Below, piece after piece: positions 54,716-61,679 of a DNA stretch of 64,000 nucleotides (position 1 is its first letter; every line of letters starts with the position of its first letter). The stretch is from the NCBI RefSeq assembly GCF_031998825.1, contig NZ_DAMACX010000015.1, forward strand, positions 1 to 64,000, given 5' to 3'. The translations under genes and the position numbers were made by a program. The notes below the pieces were generated by a model that did no database searches, was not told the origin of the DNA, and saw only the letters and a list, made by a program, of their open reading frames with translations. This DNA is from Pseudescherichia sp031998825 (lineage in GTDB: Bacteria > Pseudomonadota > Gammaproteobacteria > Enterobacterales > Enterobacteriaceae).

Positions 54716-54875
54716 TGAGCCAGACTAATTAGCTCAAGCAGATCTCGGCTCTAATCAGATAAATCCCTCTGCGTTATGCTTTTGGCACATCAGCAGGGGG
54801 ATAACGTCAAGTAATTCTCTCCTTACGCGATCCCACCAGCAAATGTTTAACGATAAACCGATGAGGTACGACGTA

Positions 54876-55865
54876 ATGCAAAAACGTTATCTTGGACAAT
54901 CCGGGCTTGAAGTGTCGTCTCTGGGCCTGGGCTGTATGGGTCTAAGCCACGGCTACGGTCCGGCAACCAATACTCGCCAGGCGATAGAGTTAATCCGCTC
55001 TGCCGTTGAGCGTGGCGTAACCTTTTTCGATACCGCTGAAGTCTACGGTCCTTATCTGAACGAAGAGGTAGTCGGGGAGGCTTTAAAGCCGTTTCGCGAT
55101 CGGGTTGTTATCGCCACCAAGTTTGGCTTTACCTTTGGCGATGACAATAAGCAGCAGATTTTAAACAGCCGTCCAGAGCATATCCGTGAAGCGGTAGAGG
55201 GTTCGCTGCGCAGGTTGAAAACTGACATTATCGATCTGCTCTATCAGCACCGTGTCGATCCTGAAGTGCCTATCGAAGACGTTGCCGGAACGGTAAAGGA
55301 TCTGATTGCCGAGGGCAAGGTTAAGCACTTTGGCCTGTCCGAAGCGGGCGCGCAGACGATTCGCCGTGCCCATGCGGTGCAGCCGGTGACCGCGCTGCAA
55401 AGTGAATATTCCTTGTGGTGGCGCGAGCCAGAGCAGGAGATTTTGCCGCTGTTGGAAGAACTAGGCATTGGCTTTGTGCCGTTCAGCCCGCTGGGCAAAG
55501 GCTTCTTAACGGGCGCGATTAAGGCGAATACAACCTTTGGCGAGGATGACTTCCGCCGCAGCGTGCCACGTTTTGCTGCTGAGGCGCTGGCGGCCAATGG
55601 AAAGCTGGTCGATCTGCTGACCGCGCTGGCTACGGAGAAGGGCGTAACCCCTGCGCAGATCGCCCTGGCATGGCTGCTGGCACAAAAGCCGTGGATTGCA
55701 CCGATTCCCGGCACCACCAAGCTGCACCGTCTGGAGGAGAACCTGGGCGCAGCAGAGATTATTCTTTCGCAAAACGATTTGCAGAAAATTAATCAGGTGC
55801 TTGAGACGGTTAAAATAGTCGGCGAGCGCTACTCTGCTGCGCATCAGGCCCGCGTAGGCCGCTGA
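54876..55865 (+). CDS. Aldo/keto reductase
   Basis: A 329-residue NADPH-dependent AKR of the YajO/IolS-like type. ATG 54876 is preferred (GAGGT 8 bases upstream; MQKRYLGQSGLEVSSLGLG), not the ATG 33 bases earlier. The catalytic Asp/Tyr/Lys/His are seen in FFDTAEVYGP, VIATKFGF and LLYQHRVD. It probably reduces aldehydes or methylglyoxal-like electrophiles. It lies 160 bp after the CMD gene, so it may have its own promoter; no composite box is in that gap. Confidence 0.9.
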   Translation: MQKRYLGQSGLEVSSLGLGCMGLSHGYGPATNTRQAIELIRSAVERGVTFFDTAEVYGPYLNEEVVGEALKPFRDRVVIATKFGFTFGDDNKQQILNSRPEHIREAVEGSLRRLKTDIIDLLYQHRVDPEVPIEDVAGTVKDLIAEGKVKHFGLSEAGAQTIRRAHAVQPVTALQSEYSLWWREPEQEILPLLEELGIGFVPFSPLGKGFLTGAIKANTTFGEDDFRRSVPRFAAEALAANGKLVDLLTALATEKGVTPAQIALAWLLAQKPWIAPIPGTTKLHRLEENLGAAEIILSQNDLQKINQVLETVKIVGERYSAAHQARVGR

Positions 55866-55940
55866 TAGTTAATAGAGCTTTCGATAATTATTTCTGTCAA
55901 ATTATCATAGTTAAATAAAGTTAAGTAAAGCCTCGCTATT

Positions 55941-55994
55941 CTGACAGGGATGTCAGATAACCGTCAGTTTTCCGACAGGCGCACCGCCTATATT
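55941..55994 (+). promoter_or_regulatory. Composite box and promoter of the yhcN-like gene (copy 3)
   Basis: CTGACA-GGGA-TGTCAG (55941-55956), 5 bp, CGTCAG (55962-55967), then 21 bp to TATATT (55989-55994), 60 bp before the gene. Same order and spacing as copies 1 and 2. Confidence 0.7.
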
Positions 55995-56053
55995 CATACC
56001 TGAGGGCAGTATCTCATTATCGATGAACATTTATTTTTAACGAGGCTATCGCT

Positions 56054-56305
56054 ATGAAAAAATTAATGCTCGCAGCATTGCTGATGGGGTTTGGTTCATA
56101 TAACGCAGCCATTGCCGCTGAACCGGTTGTAGATTCAACGGGTAAAGAGAAAATAGGCGTTGTCTCCGCCAGCAATGCCTACTCTCTGGACGATCTGTCT
56201 GAGGCATTATCTCATGAGGCCAGTGAGAAAGGCGCGACCTCCTATAAAATTATCTCGACCTCCGGTGACAACCGGATGCATGGCGTTGCGGAAATATACC
56301 GCTGA
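56054..56305 (+). CDS. YhcN/BhsA-like DUF1471 periplasmic protein
   Basis: An 83-residue protein with a signal peptide (MKKLMLAALLMGFGS, site after AIAA) and the DUF1471 body IGVVSASNAYSLDDL through YKIISTSGDNRMHGVAEIYR. Family members (YhcN, BhsA, McbA) are induced by acid, oxidants or metals. It lies behind a composite box shared with the two-component promoter and 56 bp before a MarA-like regulator. Confidence 0.9.
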   Translation: MKKLMLAALLMGFGSYNAAIAAEPVVDSTGKEKIGVVSASNAYSLDDLSEALSHEASEKGATSYKIISTSGDNRMHGVAEIYR

Positions 56306-56361
56306 GCCATGCGCACAATTAATACCCTTATCCGCTGGCAACTTAACCGGAGCGTTAATTT

Positions 56362-56715
56362 ATGGTAAAAACAGAAAATATCATTGAAGATATTGCCAGC
56401 TGGATAGAGCATAACTTGCATAAGCCGCTGAGAATTGAAGATGTCGCCGCCCGTGCGGGTTATTCTAAATGGCATCTTCAGCGGGTTTTTTCCCAGGTGA
56501 TGCACATTAGTCTGGCGCAATATATTCGCGAGAAAAAGCTCAGTCAGGCGGCAAAGGATTTAGTCGAGACCGAAGAGAGCATCATTACCATCTCCTGCAA
56601 ATACGGTTTTGACTCTCAGCAGTCGTTTACCCGTGTCTTTTCAAAGCGCTATCAGCTCCCACCGTCTCGCTACCGTAACGTGAGGCGTGGCGAGTTGTGG
56701 CAGGCTATTCGCTAA
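56362..56715 (+). CDS. MarA/RamA/SoxS-like short AraC regulator
   Basis: A 117-residue single-domain activator resembling RamA: GYSKWHLQRVFSQ is the first recognition helix region and KYGFDSQQSFTRVFSK the second. It probably binds mar/rob-type boxes. The GGAG site is 10 bases upstream. It follows the yhcN-like gene and may be co-transcribed from the box-3 promoter. Its last 12 codons (after SRYRNVRR) differ from a second copy of the same 3' end at 57594, so its end appears replaced by cassette insertion. Confidence 0.85.
   Translation: MVKTENIIEDIASWIEHNLHKPLRIEDVAARAGYSKWHLQRVFSQVMHISLAQYIREKKLSQAAKDLVETEESIITISCKYGFDSQQSFTRVFSKRYQLPPSRYRNVRRGELWQAIR
56648..56687 (+). repeat. Direct repeat, left copy, in the marA-like 3' end
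   Basis: A 40-bp segment, 37 of 40 bases identical to 57594-57633, including CGCTACCGTAACGTGAGGCG without mismatch. It encodes YQLPPSRYRNVRR of the regulator. The two copies bracket the toxin-antitoxin genes. Confidence 0.85.
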
Positions 56716-56728
56716 TCCAGGTTAGCAG

Positions 56729-57130
56729 CTATTTTTTAGCAGGGCGTTTCATCCAGGCAGCGCGCATGACGGGCATAAACGTCGGCGGGATGATACCCAT
56801 TTTTGGTAACGGGATCGTGACCGTGACGCCGGGCGATGAATGAAACCATACATCGTTAAAAGGCAGTTTTTGCAGCCTGTTCAGGTCGAACTTAGTTGGA
56901 ACGCCAAGCCCAGCCGTATCAAGTTGATCATCAATGACAAACTCACCATCATAAATTTTACCGATCTGAGACGTCCCATAGGTGATAAGCACTGCATGAA
57001 GGTCGGCAAACACGTTCAGAACAAGCCCAGGGCGTGGGTACGGCCCCGGGTTGCCTAAGTCCTCATCATGCGGGAATTTACACCAGAGGATGTCGCCAGC
57101 TGCTGGTAAAGGATTAAAGTTATGAGCCAT
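56729..57130 (-). CDS. PemK/MazF-like toxin
   Basis: A 133-residue protein with the PemK/MazF beginning AAGDILWCKFPHDE and RPGLVLNVFADLHAVLITYG; such toxins are mRNA interferases. A ribosome-binding site AGGAAG precedes ATG 57130. It lies 11 bp downstream of the antitoxin gene, the usual order. It is longer than MazF, with a Pro-rich C-terminus. Activity is inferred. Confidence 0.78.
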   Translation of the reverse strand: MAHNFNPLPAAGDILWCKFPHDEDLGNPGPYPRPGLVLNVFADLHAVLITYGTSQIGKIYDGEFVIDDQLDTAGLGVPTKFDLNRLQKLPFNDVWFHSSPGVTVTIPLPKMGIIPPTFMPVMRAAWMKRPAKK

Positions 57131-57141
57131 ATGCTTCCTGC

Positions 57142-57495
57142 TTATTTAAATAATGGCGAATCCAGGTCTTCGTCTGTGATTTCCATACCAGACAGTCGGT
57201 TGATGGCAGCGTGCTGTTTGTCAGTCAGCGGGCCGTTATCCAGTTCATAAGCCGGTAAAACGTCGTGCGCCAGGTAGCGCAACGCCTTATGGACTAACTC
57301 AGTCTGGTTAAGCTCCAGCGCTTCCATAAGGCGGGTGAAGGTTTCTTCGCTTACGCCGTACTCGTTGTCACGCGCGCGCAGCTGGAAAAGAAACTTCTTC
57401 GGCGCAGCGGGTGCGCGGGTTTCCGCTTTGCTTTTAACGTTACGTGAACGGCGTTTAGCGGTCGCAATGGCGTTAGTTGCAGAACCAGGAGCCAT
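57142..57495 (-). CDS. Antitoxin-like partner
   Basis: A 117-residue protein with a basic Ala/Lys/Arg-rich N-terminus (1-35) and a middle ETFTRLMEALELNQTELVHK that looks like a ribbon-helix-helix or short helical DNA-binding part, then an acidic C-terminus (TDEDLDSPLFK) that could bind the toxin. It lies directly before the toxin gene behind two identical palindromes. Named from position and features; no family match was certain. Confidence 0.65.
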   Translation of the reverse strand: MAPGSATNAIATAKRRSRNVKSKAETRAPAAPKKFLFQLRARDNEYGVSEETFTRLMEALELNQTELVHKALRYLAHDVLPAYELDNGPLTDKQHAAINRLSGMEITDEDLDSPLFK

Positions 57496-57515
57496 GATTT
57501 ACCTCTCTCTTATGA

Positions 57516-57570
57516 CTATATAAAAAGTATATAGCACTGGCGTGATATTTTCTATATAGGTTGTATATAG
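57516..57570 (-). promoter_or_regulatory. Twin operators of the toxin-antitoxin operon
   Basis: CTATATA-AAAAG-TATATAG (57516-57534) and CTATATA-GGTTG-TATATAG (57552-57570) are the same 7-bp inverted repeat with 5-bp spacers, centred 36 bp apart, 21 bp upstream of the antitoxin start. Likely sites for autorepression by the antitoxin complex. Confidence 0.7.
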
Positions 57571-57593
57571 CTAAAAGAATGCTCGTGGTTTCA

Positions 57594-57633
57594 GCTATCA
57601 GATCCCGCCGTCGCGCTACCGTAACGTGAGGCG
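57594..57633 (+). repeat. Direct repeat, right copy
   Basis: This 40-bp copy of the marA-like 3' end (57594-57633) continues in the same frame to YRNVRRSMLMS and a stop at 57648-57650, which looks like the original end of the regulator gene. It lies 48 bp before the beta-lactamase start. Confidence 0.85.
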
Positions 57634-57681
57634 AAGTATGCTAATGTCATGACATAACGGGTGGCGAAAAGGAATTCTGAT

Positions 57682-58536
57682 GTGAAACGCACTATCGGCG
57701 GGGTACTGTTTCTTCTTTGCGCCTTGTGCCAGCAGGCTCAGGCAATCAATACCAACGGGCTACAGGCCTTCCTGAAGCAGGAGGAGACGCGCCTGCCGGG
57801 TAAGATTGGCATGGCCATCGTCAACGCCGAGGGTCAGCCGATTTTTGGCTACCGTCAGAATGAACGTTTCCCCTTAACCAGCACGTTTAAGGTTCTCGCC
57901 TGCGCCGCGCTGCTCGATCGTCTGCATAAGACCTCTGGCTCGCTGGATGAGACCGTCACCATTAAGCCTGACGAGTTGCTGAGCTACTCTCCGATCACCA
58001 AAAACTACGTTGCCCCGGCGACCATTACCCTGCAAACCCTGTGCGCGGCGGCGGTGAGCTATAGCGATAATACGGCAGGCAACAGCATTTTGACTTACCT
58101 CGGCGGCCCCGAAGCGGTGACGCGCTTTATGCGTGAGAGCGGCGATACCATCACCCGGCTGGATCGCACCGAACCCACACTCAACGAAGCCACGCCAGGA
58201 GATGAGCGCGACACCTCAACGCCAGAAAGTATGGCAGCAGGGGTGCATAAGCTGCTGGCAACGCCGCTGCTAACCCCGTCGCATCGAACGGTGCTGGAAG
58301 GTTGGATGCGGGAGGATAAGGTTGCCGACAACCTGCTGCGCGCCGCTCTGCCCAAAGGCTGGACCATCGCGGATAAGACTGGCGCAGGCGGCTACGGCTC
58401 AAGGGCTATTATTGCCGCTGTGTATCCCACGGGGGAAAAGCCTGTCTATATGGCGATCTACATCACCCAGACGAATGCCGAGATGAAGGTGAGCGATGGG
58501 GTGATTAAAAAGATTGGGGAAAGGGTGTTTCGGTGA
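57682..58536 (+). CDS. Class A beta-lactamase
   Basis: Exported serine beta-lactamase of 284 residues. GTG 57682 is preferred, 8 bases after AAAAGGA; the signal peptide ends QQAQA. Active-site motifs are STFK (Ser70, Lys73), SDN (130-132), EPTLN (Glu166, Asn170) and KTG (234-236), with Cys77 and Cys123 placed for a disulfide. The sequence resembles the CARB/PSE-AER-SCO side of class A but keeps KTG rather than RSG. It could be a species-specific chromosomal enzyme (types such as HER or MAL/CKO exist). A penicillinase spectrum is likely, not shown. No ampR-like gene adjoins it. Confidence 0.95.
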   Translation: MKRTIGGVLFLLCALCQQAQAINTNGLQAFLKQEETRLPGKIGMAIVNAEGQPIFGYRQNERFPLTSTFKVLACAALLDRLHKTSGSLDETVTIKPDELLSYSPITKNYVAPATITLQTLCAAAVSYSDNTAGNSILTYLGGPEAVTRFMRESGDTITRLDRTEPTLNEATPGDERDTSTPESMAAGVHKLLATPLLTPSHRTVLEGWMREDKVADNLLRAALPKGWTIADKTGAGGYGSRAIIAAVYPTGEKPVYMAIYITQTNAEMKVSDGVIKKIGERVFR

Positions 58537-58547
58537 TCCTGAAGTAA

Positions 58548-58573
58548 CCGCTGTGCTTTCAATAGCACAGCGG
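58548..58573. terminator. Terminator between bla and rhuM
   Basis: CCGCTGTGCT and AGCACAGCGG form a perfect 10-bp stem with a 6-nt loop, between two convergent stops; a short AT-rich tail follows. Probably bidirectional. Confidence 0.75.
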
Positions 58574-58609
58574 CATAATATATTTTAAAGACTTGGTTAT
58601 CGTTAAAGG

Positions 58610-59638
58610 TTAACTTTTGGCCTCTTTTTCCCATTGAAGCAACGCAGCGATATCTTTCTCACCTTCAGCTTCTTTTAAGCACCGTTGTTGCTCGGCAAAC
58701 TGACTATATTCTGCCTGTGCTTTTTCATCGGCCACTTTCTTGCTGATTTTACCTGCGCCTTGTAGAACATCGCGATCGTTAAATTGCAGGAATTGATCCA
58801 GCTTGTCTTGCCAGTCATGAAGAAATATCTGCTTACGACGACGGGCCTGATCTTCGGCAAAATCCAGCCACATGTTAACTACGCGGTTAAGTTCACTGAC
58901 CTCATCCTGGTTAAGGTAGTTTTTAGCTACCGTCACATCACACTTACGTACCTCGTCGCCTTTGTAATTGGTTAAGCCCATATGCGGTTTATTGGCGTCA
59001 GCGCGTTTGTGGATGAGTTCTGCGGCAGTGTGACCGGTGCAGGAGAAATGCAGTTTGTTCTGGATGGTTTGGAAAAACTGTGTGGTCTCTTTCAGGGACG
59101 GCTGATAGTCGGCGGCTAACGCAAAGATCTCTCGCACCCGCAGATAAACCCGCCGTTCGCTGGCGCGAATATCGCGGATGCGCTCCAGCATCTCATCAAA
59201 ATAGTCAGGCACAACGGATGAACCAACGGGCGGGGTTTTCAACCGCTCATCGTCCATAACGAACCCTTTAACCAGATATTCCTGCAGCGTCTGGGTTGCC
59301 CACTGGCGGAACTGAGTGCCTCTGATGGAGCGTACTCGATAACCTACGGCAAGAATAAGCGGTAAGCTAAGGTACTGAACCTGATAGTTTTTTCCATCAG
59401 CGGCAGTTGTTCGGTAAAACCGAACAACTGAATTCCCATCAAGTTCACCATCTTCGAAGATGTTCTTTATGTGACCGCTTATGGTTGCCTTAGCTTTGCC
59501 ATAAAGTTCGCAAATCATTGCCTGGGAGAGCCACAGCGTATCGCTTTCGAAACGACACTCGATGCGTACTTTGCCATCACCACTGGTGAACATCAGAAAT
59601 TCGCCTGCTGGTGATTGCATTAAGTTTTCATCCGCCAT
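58610..59638 (-). CDS. rhuM: RhuM family protein
   Basis: A 342-residue cytosolic protein of the RhuM family, first noted on Salmonella pathogenicity island 3, which is also inserted at selC. The N-terminal part WLSQAMICELYGKAKATISG resembles a helix-turn-helix, and YLSLPLILAVGYRVRSIRGT with FRQWATQTLQEYLVKGF is the family core; the C-terminus is charged and helical. It lies beside the 3' end of selC. The molecular role is unknown; homologues often occur in islands and defence regions. Confidence 0.88.
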   Translation of the reverse strand: MADENLMQSPAGEFLMFTSGDGKVRIECRFESDTLWLSQAMICELYGKAKATISGHIKNIFEDGELDGNSVVRFYRTTAADGKNYQVQYLSLPLILAVGYRVRSIRGTQFRQWATQTLQEYLVKGFVMDDERLKTPPVGSSVVPDYFDEMLERIRDIRASERRVYLRVREIFALAADYQPSLKETTQFFQTIQNKLHFSCTGHTAAELIHKRADANKPHMGLTNYKGDEVRKCDVTVAKNYLNQDEVSELNRVVNMWLDFAEDQARRRKQIFLHDWQDKLDQFLQFNDRDVLQGAGKISKKVADEKAQAEYSQFAEQQRCLKEAEGEKDIAALLQWEKEAKS

Positions 59639-59886
59639 AGACCCTCCACGTTAGCTTCTCTAAGCACGTATCAATCTGCGTAGTATGCCAGAGATTTCGG
59701 ATGAACCCTGCTGCGACAGCACTTATCGCTCATTGCATTAAGTAACGTTTTGAACTCGACTTTTAGGCCGGGAGCGATACTTATCCGATCTGATAACAAG
59801 GTCTACTGTCAGAGAAAGTAATTGATAGTAAGTGCAGATATTGCAAGAGGTTTTATTTGGAAGAGAGCAGTTCAAAAGAAGCAAAC

Positions 59887-59981
59887 TGGCGGAAGATCAC
59901 AGGAGTCGAACCTGCCCGGGGCCGCTGGCGGTCCCAACTGGATTTGAAGTCCAGCCGCCTCACCGGAGACGACGATCTTCC
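59887..59981 (-). tRNA. selC: tRNA-Sec (anticodon UCA)
   Basis: The minus-strand sequence starts GGAAGATCGTCGTCTCC and ends in GATCTTCCGCCA with encoded CCA; it is 95 nt, as E. coli selC. Anticodon TCA is at 59947-59945 and the long extra arm is present. A promoter -10 TATAAT followed by a GC-rich discriminator lies on the minus strand at 60017-60012. The selC 3' end is a well-known island integration site; it faces the accessory region on the left. Confidence 0.97.
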
Positions 59982-60011
59982 GCGCCTGCATTGCTACATG
60001 GAGGCGGGCGC

Positions 60012-60017
60012 ATTATA
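60012..60017 (-). promoter_or_regulatory. selC promoter -10
   Basis: TATAAT on the minus strand followed by GCGCCCGCC, the stringent-type discriminator of stable RNA genes, about 30 bp before the mature tRNA 5' end. A good -35 was not seen. Confidence 0.6.
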
Positions 60018-60270
60018 GCTACTTTCGTGCCTTTACACACATCTATTAGCGCTTTTTTCACTATCCCGTTTCGTTGCCACCCGCCGCTTTGATTAAAAAC
60101 CCTATAGTTTCCACAAGTTACAATCGAATCCGCCTTTTTAGCCTACCGCGATCACAGAAAACAAGAATCGTAATCTGATAACCAAAAAACGGAATACCCG
60201 CGTTGAGAGGGATGGTTTACAACGACTGCAACCGGTCTCAGAACGTTTCCTTACCTGAAGGATAAGAAAA

Positions 60271-61667
60271 ATGCAGAGTCAGATTATTTCTGTAAAGGAG
60301 AAGATTGGCTACGGCATGGGCGACGCCGCCAGCCATATCATCTTTGATAACGTCATGCTGTACATGATGTTTTTCTACACCGACATCTTTGGTATCCCTG
60401 CTGGCTTTGTCGGTACCATGTTCCTGCTGGCGCGCGCGTTGGACGCCATCTCCGACCCTTGCATGGGCCTGATTGCCGACCGTACCCGCAGCCGCTGGGG
60501 CAAGTTCCGCCCGTGGATCTTATTCGGCGCCATTCCCTTCGGCCTCGTCTGCGTGCTGGCCTACACCACGCCGGACCTCAGCCACAACGGCAAGCTGGTC
60601 TACGCCGCCGTCACCTATACGCTGCTGACGCTCCTCTACACCGTGGTTAATATTCCCTACTGCGCGCTCGGCGGGGTGATCACCAACGACCCAACTCAGC
60701 GTATCTCGCTCCAGTCCTGGCGCTTCGTGCTGGCGACCGCGGGCGGCATGCTCTCCACGGTGCTGATGATGCCGCTGGTACATCTCATCGGCGGCGAGAA
60801 TAAGGCGCTGGGCTTCCAGGGCGGTATTGCAGTGCTCTCGGTGGTGGCGTTCTTGATGCTTGCCTTCTGCTTCTTTACCACCCGCGAGCGCATCCAGGTG
60901 CCGCCGAGCACCACGCCAATGCGGGAAGATCTGCGCGATATCTGGAACAACGACCAGTGGCGCATCGTCGGCTTCCTGACGCTGTTAAATATCCTCGCGG
61001 TCTGCGTGCGCGGCGGGGCAATGATGTACTACGTCACCTGGATCCTCGGCCAGCCGGAGGNNNNNNNNNNGCCTTCCTTACCACCTACTGCGTCGGCAAC
61101 CTGATCGGCAGTGCGCTGGCGAAGCCGCTCACCGACTGGAAGTGCAAGGTCAGCGTCTTCTGGTGGACTAACGCGGCGCTGGCGGTGCTGAGCGTGGCGA
61201 TGTTTTTCGTGCCGATGAGCGCCAGTATCACCATGTTTGGTTTTATCTTCGTGATTGGCGTCCTGCACCAGCTGGTGACGCCGATCCAGTGGGTCATGAT
61301 GTCCGACACCGTCGACTACGGCGAGTGGTGTAACGGAAAACGCCTGACCGGGATCAGCTTCGCCGGCACGCTGTTTGTGCTGAAGCTGGGCCTGGCTCTC
61401 GGCGGGGCGGTGATCGGCTGGGCGCTGGCGGGCGGCGGCTACGATGCGGCAGCGAAAGCGCAGAACGGCACCACCATCACCATCATTATTGCCCTCTTTA
61501 CTCTCGTCCCGGCGGTCTGCTACCTGCTGAGCGCCATCGTTGCCAAACGCTTCTACACCCTGAAAACCCCATTCCTGACCGCCATGATGCAGCAGCTCGC
61601 CGTAGGCGCACGCCGCAACCAGCAGGATTTTGACCAGGAATCGATCGGCAAAGAATTAACGCATTAA
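60271..61667 (+). CDS. yicJ: GPH-family sugar transporter YicJ, interrupted by an assembly gap
   Basis: Glycoside-pentoside-hexuronide:cation symporter that imports alpha-xylosides for YicI. Beginning MQSQIISVKEKIGYGMGDAA, with about twelve membrane segments in total. A run of 10 N at 61061-61070 splits the frame: residues before it end WILGQPE, those after begin AFLTTYCVGN. In E. coli three residues (VFV) lie between, so 8 missing bases would restore one frame of about 460 residues; the 10 N are a nominal gap, not a real frameshift. It is followed 12 bp later by yicI. Confidence 0.93.
61061..61070. other. Assembly gap (10 N)
   Basis: Ten undetermined bases inside yicJ mark a scaffold join. 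The frame on both sides fits a true gap of 8 bases (or 8 plus a multiple of 3). Confidence 0.95.
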
Positions 61668-61679
61668 AAGGAACAGAAC

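Noticed and set aside
59640..59886. Duplicate of the selC 3' end (island att site)
   Set aside because: I looked for the tRNA 3' sequence to the left of selC in the accessory region and found no copy.
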